64,000 nt of DNA. It comes from Labrenzia sp. OB1. Lineage in GTDB: Bacteria > Pseudomonadota > Alphaproteobacteria > Rhizobiales > Stappiaceae. The position numbers and the translations under genes were made by a program. The stretch spans positions 62,001-126,000 of the forward strand of contig NZ_JSEP01000004.1 of NCBI RefSeq assembly GCF_001624695.1, in the 5' to 3' direction. Below, one piece after another: positions 52,027 to 60,964 of this stretch (position 1 is the first letter of the stretch; each line of letters starts with the position of its first letter). The notes under the pieces were generated by a model that was given only the letters and a program-made list of their open reading frames with translations, made no database searches and had not been told where the DNA came from.

Positions 52027-54123
52027 ATGAAGCCTTATACAAGGTCGATAATCGAGCTGTTTGATGGCAAGAAGCGTTTTTTGATTCCACTGTATCAGAG
52101 ACGGTACGCTTGGAAAGAAACCCCTCAGCTTGAACTTCTTTGGGAAGATATTGAGCGTGCAGTCTCAAGACTGATGGAGGACCGCACTTCTCTCACTCCG
52201 CATTTCATGGGCGCCATTGTTATTGCCCAAATAAAGACCTTTGGTAAACAGGTGCAAGCCTATGAAATTATTGATGGACAGCAGAGGCTAACGACGTTCC
52301 AGCTACTTTTGGCGGCATTGCGAGATGTCGCCAAGGCCAATGGCTCAAACTATGAAACAGAGATTCAAAAGTATTTATTGAATGACGGCGTGATGGAGCG
52401 CCCAAGTGTTGAGCGATTTAAGCTCTGGCCATCGATCACGGATAGACGATCTTTCGTTTCAATAATCGACCCAACTGCCGATCTGGATGCAGTCTCTCCG
52501 CCTCCGACTGACGAAGATGGAGTCGTCAGGCTCTCAGTTGCTGCTCACTCCTATTTCAAAGGTTGCATTGAAAGCCAGGTAATTCAGGATGGTGTATTCG
52601 AAGAACACCGGCTTGAAATCCTGTTCGAAGCGCTCAAGGAGGGATTGGCCGCGGTATCAATCGAATTGGAAGGAGGAGACGATCCCCAGACAATATTTGA
52701 GACGCTCAACAGCCGCGGCGTAGACCTAACTCCCGGTGACTTGATGCGCAATTTCATATTTCAGCGGGCAAAGGGGCTGGGCCAAGCCGACCATTCTCTC
52801 GTGGTGGACAAGCTCTACGAGAAGCATTGGCTTCCATTGGACCGTGCGTTTTGGAGTCAAGTGGCTTCTCGTGGGCGGCAGACACGGGCGCGTCTCGACT
52901 GGATGCTTACAGATCATCTGGCCATGCACGTCGGCAATCTAGTTTCGATTGAGGGGTTATTCGAGAGCTATCGCCGATGGATCCTCACCGAGCGCCCATT
53001 TGATAATGTGACAAAGGAACTTGAGTCTATTTCGGCTACCGCGGCCATCGAACAGCGCTTATTCAATCAAGACATTGATGATCCAATCGGTAACTTTGGG
53101 CGTTTCGCAGATGCATTTGACGTGTCGACCGTCATGCCTTTGGTAATTTACCTCGCCATTGAACCTACTGTGGCGAATGAAATCGACAGGGCTCTGGAAG
53201 TTCTTGAAAGCTATATCCTCAGGCGCGACATTTGCGGATTGACAAACAAAAACTACAACAGGTTGTTTGTTGGTCTCATTGATCGACTACGCAAGGCTGA
53301 AGGCGACAAGATCGATGCAATGATTTCTAATTTATCAAACCGTCGATCGGATATTGACCGTTGGCCAACCGATGAAGAGTGGCGCAATGCATGGCTCAGC
53401 CGCAGCCAGTACAAAGGTGCTCGGCAAGCTCGATTACGGTATCTCTTTGAAGCGATAGAGATGGCCAAACGGTCATCGCTTAACGAGGAGATCGAGATAA
53501 AATCTGCCCTAACGATCGAGCATATTATGCCCAAACGATGGCGGGATACTTGGTCGATCCCGGGATACGACAATGTGGATGACGATGATGTTGAATATTT
53601 GGGCCGGCAGGCAGAACGTGATGCGGTGATAGACCGGATTGGCAACCTGACTCTTCTCACAGGAGCGTTGAATTCCTCTGTATCGAATGGCTCCTACTCA
53701 GTGAAGATGCCTGCGGTAAAATCTCATTCTAGCCTTGCGCTGAATCGCGATCTCAACCAGTTCGACAATTGGAACGAAGAAACGATCTCAGAGCGTGGCC
53801 TTTCACTATTCGAAATCGCAGCGCGTGTATGGATGGCTCCGCCTAATGGCGATGAAACAGAAAGTGAAATACCAGCAGGTGCAAATAGCCTACCTGTCGA
53901 GGGTACAAACTGCTGTTTCACCTATGCTGGCCGTCGATATGACGGACGAATTGAAAACGGCTCGCTTGCCGTAGAGGGGATCGTCCGTCGTTTCGACTCG
54001 CTCTCAGCAGCGTCTCGATTCATAACGCGAACTCACCGCAATGGCTGGAAAGACTGGCATTTTCAGGATGGTCAGGATGGCTGGGTTTTGGCTGACGAGT
54101 GGCGCCGTCGCATAGCGTCATAA
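52027..54123 (+). CDS. GmrSD-like DUF262/DUF1524 restriction protein
   Basis: 698 aa. N-terminal DUF262 (ParB/Srx-like nucleotide-binding): IPLYQRRYAW at 20-29, IIDGQQRLTTFQ at 81-92, FETLNSRGVDLTPGDLMRN near 227. DUF1524 HNH nuclease: IEHIMPKRW near 498 and DRIGNLTLLTGALNSSVSNGSY. The final ~75 residues (FTYAGRRYDGRIENGSLAVEG ... NGWKDWHFQDG) look like a RAMA-type DNA-modification-reading domain. Known relatives (GmrSD, type IV restriction) cut glucosyl-hydroxymethylcytosine phage DNA. Domain order matches single-chain GmrSD plus an added reader domain. Confidence 0.85.
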   Translation: MKPYTRSIIELFDGKKRFLIPLYQRRYAWKETPQLELLWEDIERAVSRLMEDRTSLTPHFMGAIVIAQIKTFGKQVQAYEIIDGQQRLTTFQLLLAALRDVAKANGSNYETEIQKYLLNDGVMERPSVERFKLWPSITDRRSFVSIIDPTADLDAVSPPPTDEDGVVRLSVAAHSYFKGCIESQVIQDGVFEEHRLEILFEALKEGLAAVSIELEGGDDPQTIFETLNSRGVDLTPGDLMRNFIFQRAKGLGQADHSLVVDKLYEKHWLPLDRAFWSQVASRGRQTRARLDWMLTDHLAMHVGNLVSIEGLFESYRRWILTERPFDNVTKELESISATAAIEQRLFNQDIDDPIGNFGRFADAFDVSTVMPLVIYLAIEPTVANEIDRALEVLESYILRRDICGLTNKNYNRLFVGLIDRLRKAEGDKIDAMISNLSNRRSDIDRWPTDEEWRNAWLSRSQYKGARQARLRYLFEAIEMAKRSSLNEEIEIKSALTIEHIMPKRWRDTWSIPGYDNVDDDDVEYLGRQAERDAVIDRIGNLTLLTGALNSSVSNGSYSVKMPAVKSHSSLALNRDLNQFDNWNEETISERGLSLFEIAARVWMAPPNGDETESEIPAGANSLPVEGTNCCFTYAGRRYDGRIENGSLAVEGIVRRFDSLSAASRFITRTHRNGWKDWHFQDGQDGWVLADEWRRRIAS

Positions 54124-54176
54124 GAAGTGAGGAAAGTGCCGTTTTTGGGTGACTATACCCGGTAGGGAGAGAATTT

Positions 54177-56873
54177 GTGGACGAAAATAAGAACGAAAGA
54201 ATCGCCTCGATTGCAGGCCACTCACTTCATCACTTTACCGAAACTGCGGATCGGGCAAGGCAGGCACTGAGGGTGTCTCATCCAGACATTGGCAATGCGA
54301 TGGCGTCCTTCAATGCGGCCACGGAAGACGCTGTAATAAGAAAAATGGACGAGGTCACGGATTCGCGGACCCGAGAGCTTCGCGCGCTCTTGTTGGAACC
54401 TGCCGTCGCTCGTGTTGTAGCCAAAGATGAGGAAGGCAATCGACGCATTTACTTCGTATCACGTGCTACACCATACAGATCCCCATCGGATGGCAGTTAC
54501 GCCGTTAGCTACAATGCGATGCCACTCGGCAGGCTGGCAGCCTTAGGAATCGGGGGTGAAGTCGAAGCCCCCTCCAGCAATGGACCGATTACGCTCACGG
54601 TGATCGAGAAAGCTATCCTGACCCCGAAGGAAATTGAGGGTCAATGGGATTCCTTGAAGTCGGTGGTGGAAGGAGAGCAGTTCGGACCTTTTACAGTCCC
54701 CTCGTTCCGTGCGCTGCTTGAAGGCTTCGGCGTTCCAGAAGAAGAACTGGATGCTCTTGACGCGCTACTGGCCGAAGACATGGCCGCCGGCCTTGTATTG
54801 GAAGGGCTGCGGCGAGACGCCATTGCCAAGATGGAATTGCGGGACTTGGCGATCCTTGACGAGTATCAGGACGAGATTTTCCGACTGCCACTTGACACTC
54901 ACCTCGTCATTCTGGGCCCACCCGGAACAGGAAAGACCACAACGCTGATTAAGCGGTTGAGTCAGAAGCTTGACTACCCAAATCTCACTGACGAAGAGCA
55001 CGACGTTGTCGAGCGCACCGTTGCCGGACAGGCTGGTCACCACACTAGCTGGATAATGTTTACGCCAACTAGGCTTCTAAAGCAGTACGTGAAAGAAGCC
55101 TTTTCCCGTCAAGGCGTACCGGCCTCAGACGAGCGAATTCAGTCCTGGGACGATTATCGGCGCCATCTTGCTCGCAACCATTTCACGATTCTTCGATCGG
55201 GATCCCGTGGTCGATTGGTGATGCGGGATGAACTGCCATCGCTTACACCTGATACCGTTCTTGAACAACGTCAGTGGTTCGAGGACTTTTTCGACTTCCA
55301 GCTCGAACTATTCTGGGAAGGTCTCCATGATCACGCCAACATTCTCGCAAGTGATAATGCCACTTCTGTCAGACAGATTGGCCAGCGCGTTCTGGCCGTC
55401 CTTCCTTCCAAACTCAATGGGCCTAATCCAGAGTCGATCGTTGCGCTGAACAATTTGTCTGAGTCTCTGCAGGCTCTGATAACTCAGATGCGAACTGGCA
55501 CCGAGAAAACTATCCGAAAGGAAATCGCACAAGTTTTGCAAAGCGAACCGTCGCTGTTGCCGGAGCTTGTAGCATTTGTCGCTACGCTCGATGCAGTTGA
55601 TGATCCTGATGAGGATGAGCTTGATTCTGAGGAGGACGACGAGCCGCAAAAAGTTCGCGTGGGGCGTGATGCAGCTATTGACGCCTTGATCAAAGCTTTG
55701 AAAGCAAAAGCGCGGGCCGTTTCGAGCAGCAGAAGAGTTGGTCCACGTACCCGTAACGGACGAATAATTGAATGGTTTGGGGAGCGTGGTCCTGACCGTG
55801 AGGCGTTGCGAAAAGTAGGACAGGATCTGGCGGTGCAGACTTCACTGCGCCGTTGTTTGTCCCCTGTGCGGCGGCTTGTGAACGCTATGCCCGCTCGGTA
55901 TCGGCGCTTCCGCCGAGTGCGTCAGGCGGAAAGGCAATGGTACAATGCGGAAGGGTTTCAGAAACACGAACTGCATACGCTTGAAGTGGACGTTATTCTG
56001 TTGGCGCTTCTTCGGACTTGCGCAGACCTGATTGCGGATCGAAGGATCGCACGTGATCTCGATACACCGTCCTATTCGGCTCTCAATCTGCTGAGGTCAC
56101 TCTACCGAACTCAGGTCCTAGTCGATGAAGCGACAGACTTCTCGCCGATTCAACTCGCCTGCATGGGGGCACTCTGTGATGGGGCGTCTAATTCATTTGT
56201 GGCTTGCGGCGATTTCAATCAGCGAATTACCGATTGGGGTAGCAGAGGGAGCGATGATCTTCGATGGGTCTTTCAGGACTTTGATATTCGGTCAGTTTCG
56301 ATTTCCTACCGCCACAGTCGACAACTGAATGAGCTTGCAAGGGACATTGCACATATCTCAGATCCCGAGGTGGAAGAGGCACAGTTGCCGCAGCGAGTGA
56401 ACAACGAAGGCTACCCGCCCGTCCTGGGAACAAGCATCGTCAGTATCCATGATACCGTTGAATGGCTCGCAGATCGGATCGCGGAAATCGAGCGCTTGGC
56501 AGATGAATTTCCCCCAATTGCGATACTGGTGACAGATGAAGATGAAGTGATCCCGTTCGCAGATGCGCTTGACCAGAAACTGGCCGACGCCAACATCCGG
56601 GTCGTACCGTGCCCTCGCGGCCAACTTGCGGGCGAGGACAATGATGTTCGCGTCTTTGATGTTCGCCACATCAAGGGACTGGAGTTCGAAGCAGTTTTTT
56701 TCGTGGGAATTGATCGTCTCGAGCAGTTTCACCCTCATCTATTCGAAAAGTTTCTTTACGTGGGTGCGACCAGAGCGGCTTTGTTCCTAGGTGTATCAAC
56801 CTCAGAAACCGATTTGCCGGAACGCATTCAGTCGCTGGAAAGCGCATTTGCTAAAGATTGGTCGCACCAATGA
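54177..56873 (+). CDS. UvrD-like superfamily 1 helicase of the defence row
   Basis: 898 aa. Walker A GPPGTGKTTTL near residue 246, Walker B LVDEATDFSPIQ near 647, motif III-like VACGDFNQRI, motif IV-like YRHSRQLNE, motif V HIKGLEFEAVFFVG near 830 and motif VI YVGATRAALFLG. N-terminal ~240 residues are family-specific and not recognised. An acidic linker (DDPDEDELDSEEDDE) interrupts the helicase core. GTG start with GGGAGAG upstream. It lies 53 bases after the GmrSD-like gene and 332 bases before the DUF499 gene; membership in either unit is possible. Confidence 0.82.
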   Translation: MDENKNERIASIAGHSLHHFTETADRARQALRVSHPDIGNAMASFNAATEDAVIRKMDEVTDSRTRELRALLLEPAVARVVAKDEEGNRRIYFVSRATPYRSPSDGSYAVSYNAMPLGRLAALGIGGEVEAPSSNGPITLTVIEKAILTPKEIEGQWDSLKSVVEGEQFGPFTVPSFRALLEGFGVPEEELDALDALLAEDMAAGLVLEGLRRDAIAKMELRDLAILDEYQDEIFRLPLDTHLVILGPPGTGKTTTLIKRLSQKLDYPNLTDEEHDVVERTVAGQAGHHTSWIMFTPTRLLKQYVKEAFSRQGVPASDERIQSWDDYRRHLARNHFTILRSGSRGRLVMRDELPSLTPDTVLEQRQWFEDFFDFQLELFWEGLHDHANILASDNATSVRQIGQRVLAVLPSKLNGPNPESIVALNNLSESLQALITQMRTGTEKTIRKEIAQVLQSEPSLLPELVAFVATLDAVDDPDEDELDSEEDDEPQKVRVGRDAAIDALIKALKAKARAVSSSRRVGPRTRNGRIIEWFGERGPDREALRKVGQDLAVQTSLRRCLSPVRRLVNAMPARYRRFRRVRQAERQWYNAEGFQKHELHTLEVDVILLALLRTCADLIADRRIARDLDTPSYSALNLLRSLYRTQVLVDEATDFSPIQLACMGALCDGASNSFVACGDFNQRITDWGSRGSDDLRWVFQDFDIRSVSISYRHSRQLNELARDIAHISDPEVEEAQLPQRVNNEGYPPVLGTSIVSIHDTVEWLADRIAEIERLADEFPPIAILVTDEDEVIPFADALDQKLADANIRVVPCPRGQLAGEDNDVRVFDVRHIKGLEFEAVFFVGIDRLEQFHPHLFEKFLYVGATRAALFLGVSTSETDLPERIQSLESAFAKDWSHQ

Positions 56874-57205
56874 CATGGTGCATCCCGTGGCGGTATCAGC
56901 CTCTTGTGCTCTCTGGTAAAGCGTCTGATCACGACAAGAGCGGCAAACTCGGGTGCTTGTCGGAGGCTATTAGTGGACTTCGCTGGCCGGCCCGCCATAG
57001 CGGCATTGCCCATGCTAAAAAGACGATCGGAAAGCTGGGACGGTTCTCTGCAATCACAACATGAATGCCGTTTTAGATCCGGACGTGCGCGTGATACTCC
57101 GCGTTGTGCAATGATCGCAGAAAAGCAGTTACCCGATGAAGGCCTCTGAGGAATAGTCGGGACAGAATTCGGCACGTTAGTGAGATATGTCGTGGGGGCT
57201 CCTCA
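56874..57205. other. Intergenic region before DUF499 gene
   Basis: 332 bases; short frames without family features. Likely promoter region for the DUF499-DUF3780-DUF1156 operon. No ribosome site is evident before 57206 (GGGGGCTCCTCA), so the start is less certain than the frame. Confidence 0.4.
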
Positions 57206-60200
57206 ATGATCAAATCCGTTAAACAGGCATGCATTTTTAATCCGGTGATCCGGGATTACCGGATGGCGGAGGGCATTGAAAACCTCGCCGATCTCATTGC
57301 AGACAATGGTGACGGACGAGAGTTCTTTGCGAGGAACTTCATAACCCACGGTATGGAGCAACTCTTCAAGGAAGGCATGCTTCGCTTGTCTGGAAAATCG
57401 GATCAAGCGGTCTTTGAGCTGACCCAGGCCATGGGCGGCGGTAAGACACATATGATGGTTGCGCTCGGACTTCTCGCTCTCCATCAACATTTGCGGCCGG
57501 AAGTCCTGCCGGCTGTACTGAATGACCGGGTGGAGTTTGGCGAAGCGCGAATTGCGGCGTTCAACGGCCGAAACAGCCCGGACAACTTCATCTGGGGCGA
57601 AATTGCCTCCCAACTCGGTGCGGACGAGGCAATCCGGCCTCATTGGGCAAATGGTCCCAAGGCCGTAGACCAGCGCAAGTGGAAAGAAATCATTGGCGAT
57701 TCGCCGACGTTGATCCTGCTTGATGAGCTTCCGCCATACCTCCAGAATGCGGCAACACAGGCTGTTGGAGCTGGAACGCTGGCAGACATGGTTGTTTACA
57801 GTCTGAGTTCGTTGATGAGTGCAGCGCTCGAACTTCCGAACTGCGCGATTGTCATCGCAAACCTATCCGGAAGCTATAAATCGCAAACCAAGGCTCTGGC
57901 CGACGCAATTGCTAACCTGCAGCAGGAAGCCAGACGCCAGGCCATGACGATCACCCCGGTCCAGCTTGCCGGAAACGAGATCTACGAGATCCTGAAGAAA
58001 CGGCTCATCGACGAACTGCCAGACGAACGGACGATATCCGACGTCGCCGAAGAATACGCTCAACAGGTCAAGAAAGCGGAAGATGGCGGCTACATCGTGG
58101 CGTCAAGTATCGAACAGATCGCTGAACAAGTTCGGGAAACCTATCCATTTCATCCCTCTTTTAAGCATCTTGTGGCACTCTTCAAGGAGAATGAGGGGTT
58201 TCGTCAGACCCGCGGTCTCATGCAGTTCACGGCAAGGCTCCTCAAGAGCGTGGAACAGCGCCAAGCCGATGACATCTTCCTGATTGGTACTCAGCATCTT
58301 GACCTCAACGACGACCAGGTGCGGGATGAAATTGAACGCATCGCTCCGAAACTGCTACCTGCGGTAACACGTGACATTGCCGACAGTGGTAATGCGATTT
58401 CTGAGACCATCGATTTTGAGCTCAGTTCCGACGCTGCACAGCAGGTAATGACGCTTCTGTTGGCGTCGTCGCTTTCACGCGCTGTCGGTGGGCGCATTGG
58501 GCTGTCAGATAGTGAAATTATCGAGTTTCTTGCTGCACCAAACAGGAAATCGGATGAATTCCTGACTGCACTTGAAAAGCTGCGCGAGCAGGCCTGGTAC
58601 CTGCACCGGGAAGAGCAGCGCTTTTTCATCAAGGAGACCGAGAACCTCTCGAGACAGATCGAGCGCACAGCCAGGGAGATCCCCCAGCCGAAGATCGACC
58701 AGGCTCTCATCAATCGTTTGACGGGTATCCTGCAACCGGTCAGCAAGCGTGCCTATCAGGAACTGCAAGTGCTTCCGAAGCTGGATGAATTGCGTCTCGG
58801 TGGTCCAAGAGTGCTGATCGTGATTAGGCCGGATGGTCGGGTGCCTCCGGATGAACTTCAGAACTTCTTCGATTATCAGCAGGAAAAGAACAACTTGCTG
58901 GTTCTGACCGGTCAGGACAGCCATTTGGCCAATGCAGTTGAGGAGCGGTTACGGGAGCTTTATGCCATCGAGCAGATCCACAAAAGATTGAAGCCTGGGG
59001 ACACGCTCTACGAAGAAGCTCGAGACCGCCTCGAGGAGGCCGAGGAGCGGTTCCACAAGGCGCTGTCTGCGGGCTATAACCGTATTTACTATCCTGCTCA
59101 GGAACAGACGGACGGTAGCGAGCGCCTCATGCCGGCGACGATCGACAATGGCCTCAAGATCGGCGAGGGAGACCAGTCGGCTGAAGTCCAGATCGAGAAA
59201 TTGCTTGCCAGCCCGCGCGCCAATTACAAGCTGGCGCTCGATATGGCCGAAGACCCGACGCAATACTTTGCGATGGCCGAGGAGGATCTGTGGCCATCGG
59301 GCAAGGACAATCGTCGGACGCCGTGGAAAGATGTGGTCAGTCGCGCCAAGAGTTTTCCCGTTTGGCCGTGGATGCCAGGCTCCAGTGGTATGGACAGCTT
59401 GAAAGCTGAGGCATTGAAGCAAGGTCGATGGCGTTTGGGAGAGGACGGCTACATCGAAAAAGGACCGTTTCCTCAGGAAAAGACAACCGTAAACGTCTCG
59501 CTCCAGGGGAGCAATCCCGAAACGGGCGAGGCGCTTCTCAGCCTGACACCGCGAAATGCCGGTGACAGCCCAATCATTTATTATTCGACGAAACCCGATG
59601 TGTCGGAAAACGATCCTCAAATAGAGGACATCGACAACTTCTCCACCGGAGAAGGGACGCTGTATTTTTGGGTGAGGGAACCATCCGGGAAATATGAAAG
59701 CGGCCCGCCGATTCGTTGGACGGCGGACCTGAAGATCCGTCACCAGGTCGACCCGGCAGGTGGCAACCGGTGTGTTACCCTGCAATCAACACCCAAAGCA
59801 GAAATTTCCTATTCGCTTGACGGTTCCAATCCAAAGGATGGCCAAAAATATGATGGGCCATTCGAAATCGGGCCTGAAGCGATCCGTCTGCTCGTTTATG
59901 CTCGCGCAGGTGAAGCCAACAAGACCGCGGATTTTCAGATCCCCGCGAGCGGAGACAAACGGGTTCAAATCGACGATACCAAAGCCGCACGACTTCAGGG
60001 TAAACGTGTTTCCCTGGACACCACTGACCGCGTCTATGGTGTGATCAACAAATTCAAGGACAGTGCGAACACGCTTTTCAAAGGTGTTCGCATCGAAATA
60101 GGTGAAGGTGAGAACACTGTTACCGTCCGGTTCCAGGAACGTGCGATCACGGCAGCCATGATAGAGGGTGTGGTAAACAGCCTCCGCGACGTCCTTCAGG

Positions 60201-60328
60201 AGGACCAAGCGGAGCTTGCCATCACAATCAGTGACGGCATTCAGTTCGAGAATGGATTTGCTGTGAAGGAATTCGCGCAGATTGCGGGGCTTGACCTCAA
60301 GCCGGGTGAACTTGTGCAGGAGACGTGA
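57206..60328 (+). CDS. DUF499 anti-phage-associated ATPase
   Basis: 1040 aa. P-loop QAMGGGKTHMM near residues 73-83 and Walker B LILLDELPPYL near 169 place it in the DUF499 group of large AAA-like ATPases; YPFHPSFKHLVALF and QTRGLMQFTARLLKSV are further blocks. The C-terminal third (~740-940) contains repeated beta-rich segments (LQGSNPETGEAL, YSLDGSNPKDGQKYDG) resembling chitobiase/CBM-like insertions. DUF499 proteins are typically encoded beside DUF1156 methylases in phage-defence rows. Three bases separate it from the DUF3780 gene. Confidence 0.85.
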   Translation: MIKSVKQACIFNPVIRDYRMAEGIENLADLIADNGDGREFFARNFITHGMEQLFKEGMLRLSGKSDQAVFELTQAMGGGKTHMMVALGLLALHQHLRPEVLPAVLNDRVEFGEARIAAFNGRNSPDNFIWGEIASQLGADEAIRPHWANGPKAVDQRKWKEIIGDSPTLILLDELPPYLQNAATQAVGAGTLADMVVYSLSSLMSAALELPNCAIVIANLSGSYKSQTKALADAIANLQQEARRQAMTITPVQLAGNEIYEILKKRLIDELPDERTISDVAEEYAQQVKKAEDGGYIVASSIEQIAEQVRETYPFHPSFKHLVALFKENEGFRQTRGLMQFTARLLKSVEQRQADDIFLIGTQHLDLNDDQVRDEIERIAPKLLPAVTRDIADSGNAISETIDFELSSDAAQQVMTLLLASSLSRAVGGRIGLSDSEIIEFLAAPNRKSDEFLTALEKLREQAWYLHREEQRFFIKETENLSRQIERTAREIPQPKIDQALINRLTGILQPVSKRAYQELQVLPKLDELRLGGPRVLIVIRPDGRVPPDELQNFFDYQQEKNNLLVLTGQDSHLANAVEERLRELYAIEQIHKRLKPGDTLYEEARDRLEEAEERFHKALSAGYNRIYYPAQEQTDGSERLMPATIDNGLKIGEGDQSAEVQIEKLLASPRANYKLALDMAEDPTQYFAMAEEDLWPSGKDNRRTPWKDVVSRAKSFPVWPWMPGSSGMDSLKAEALKQGRWRLGEDGYIEKGPFPQEKTTVNVSLQGSNPETGEALLSLTPRNAGDSPIIYYSTKPDVSENDPQIEDIDNFSTGEGTLYFWVREPSGKYESGPPIRWTADLKIRHQVDPAGGNRCVTLQSTPKAEISYSLDGSNPKDGQKYDGPFEIGPEAIRLLVYARAGEANKTADFQIPASGDKRVQIDDTKAARLQGKRVSLDTTDRVYGVINKFKDSANTLFKGVRIEIGEGENTVTVRFQERAITAAMIEGVVNSLRDVLQEDQAELAITISDGIQFENGFAVKEFAQIAGLDLKPGELVQET

Positions 60329-60331
60329 TCG

Positions 60332-60964
60332 ATGCCGCAAGGGCTGACCGCTGGTATGATGAAACGTAAAGAACGCGATGACAGTGGCCCTGCCAAACCG
60401 ACACTTGGTTTTGGTGTCCCCGCGACTTCTGACCCGCATCATTTCAAGGTCAGTATTCCGCCCGCAAATTCGGCAAAGGTCCAGATCAGCGAATATCTTG
60501 GTATGCAGGCCAGCAGCGACGAATTCGCTGTCATGGACCGGGTTGTGCTCGACCGGCCACGCTGGACCGCAATCCGCAGCGAAGTTCAGCGTGCCTTCAA
60601 CGCGCGGCTAAAGGCACATGGCCTGAAGATATCTGCCTGGAAGGTCGGCGAGAACCCGGTGGATCGCCTGCTCGGTAAGGAGCTTTGCGTGCTCGCCTGG
60701 GCCGTTGAAGATCTGGAAATGGATCAGGTCCCTGTTGCTGTGCGGAATTGGTTGGCGTTGCGGCCGGAGGAAAGGTGGTGGCTCTTCGGCATGACCGCCA
60801 TGGCCACCGGCACGGTGAAGGACGCAGGCCGAGGTTGGCGCCTAGCGCTCAGGCACGCGCTGGGAGACGTAGCACAGAGTGACTTGATGCAGCCCCGTGC
60901 CAGGCGGCAGATTGGGAAGGTCAGTAATCGGCCGACCCTCGACCTTTTTGATGGCGAGAACTGA
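60332..60964 (+). CDS. DUF3780 anti-phage-associated protein
   Basis: 210 aa, no catalytic motif recognised. Blocks TLGFGVPATSDPHHFKVSIPP, RLKAHGLKISAWKVGENPVDRLLGKELCVLAWAVED and LRPEERWWLF match the DUF3780 family as I recall it. The gene lies between DUF499 and DUF1156 with a zero-base gap on the right (stop TGA directly followed by ATG) and AGGAGACG upstream. Its tight coupling to the methylase suggests a subunit or specificity partner. Confidence 0.75.
   Translation: MPQGLTAGMMKRKERDDSGPAKPTLGFGVPATSDPHHFKVSIPPANSAKVQISEYLGMQASSDEFAVMDRVVLDRPRWTAIRSEVQRAFNARLKAHGLKISAWKVGENPVDRLLGKELCVLAWAVEDLEMDQVPVAVRNWLALRPEERWWLFGMTAMATGTVKDAGRGWRLALRHALGDVAQSDLMQPRARRQIGKVSNRPTLDLFDGEN

Noticed and set aside
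56904..57149. 81-codon frame between helicase and DUF499 genes
   Set aside because: Arg/Ser-rich composition without motifs; position suits a promoter region.
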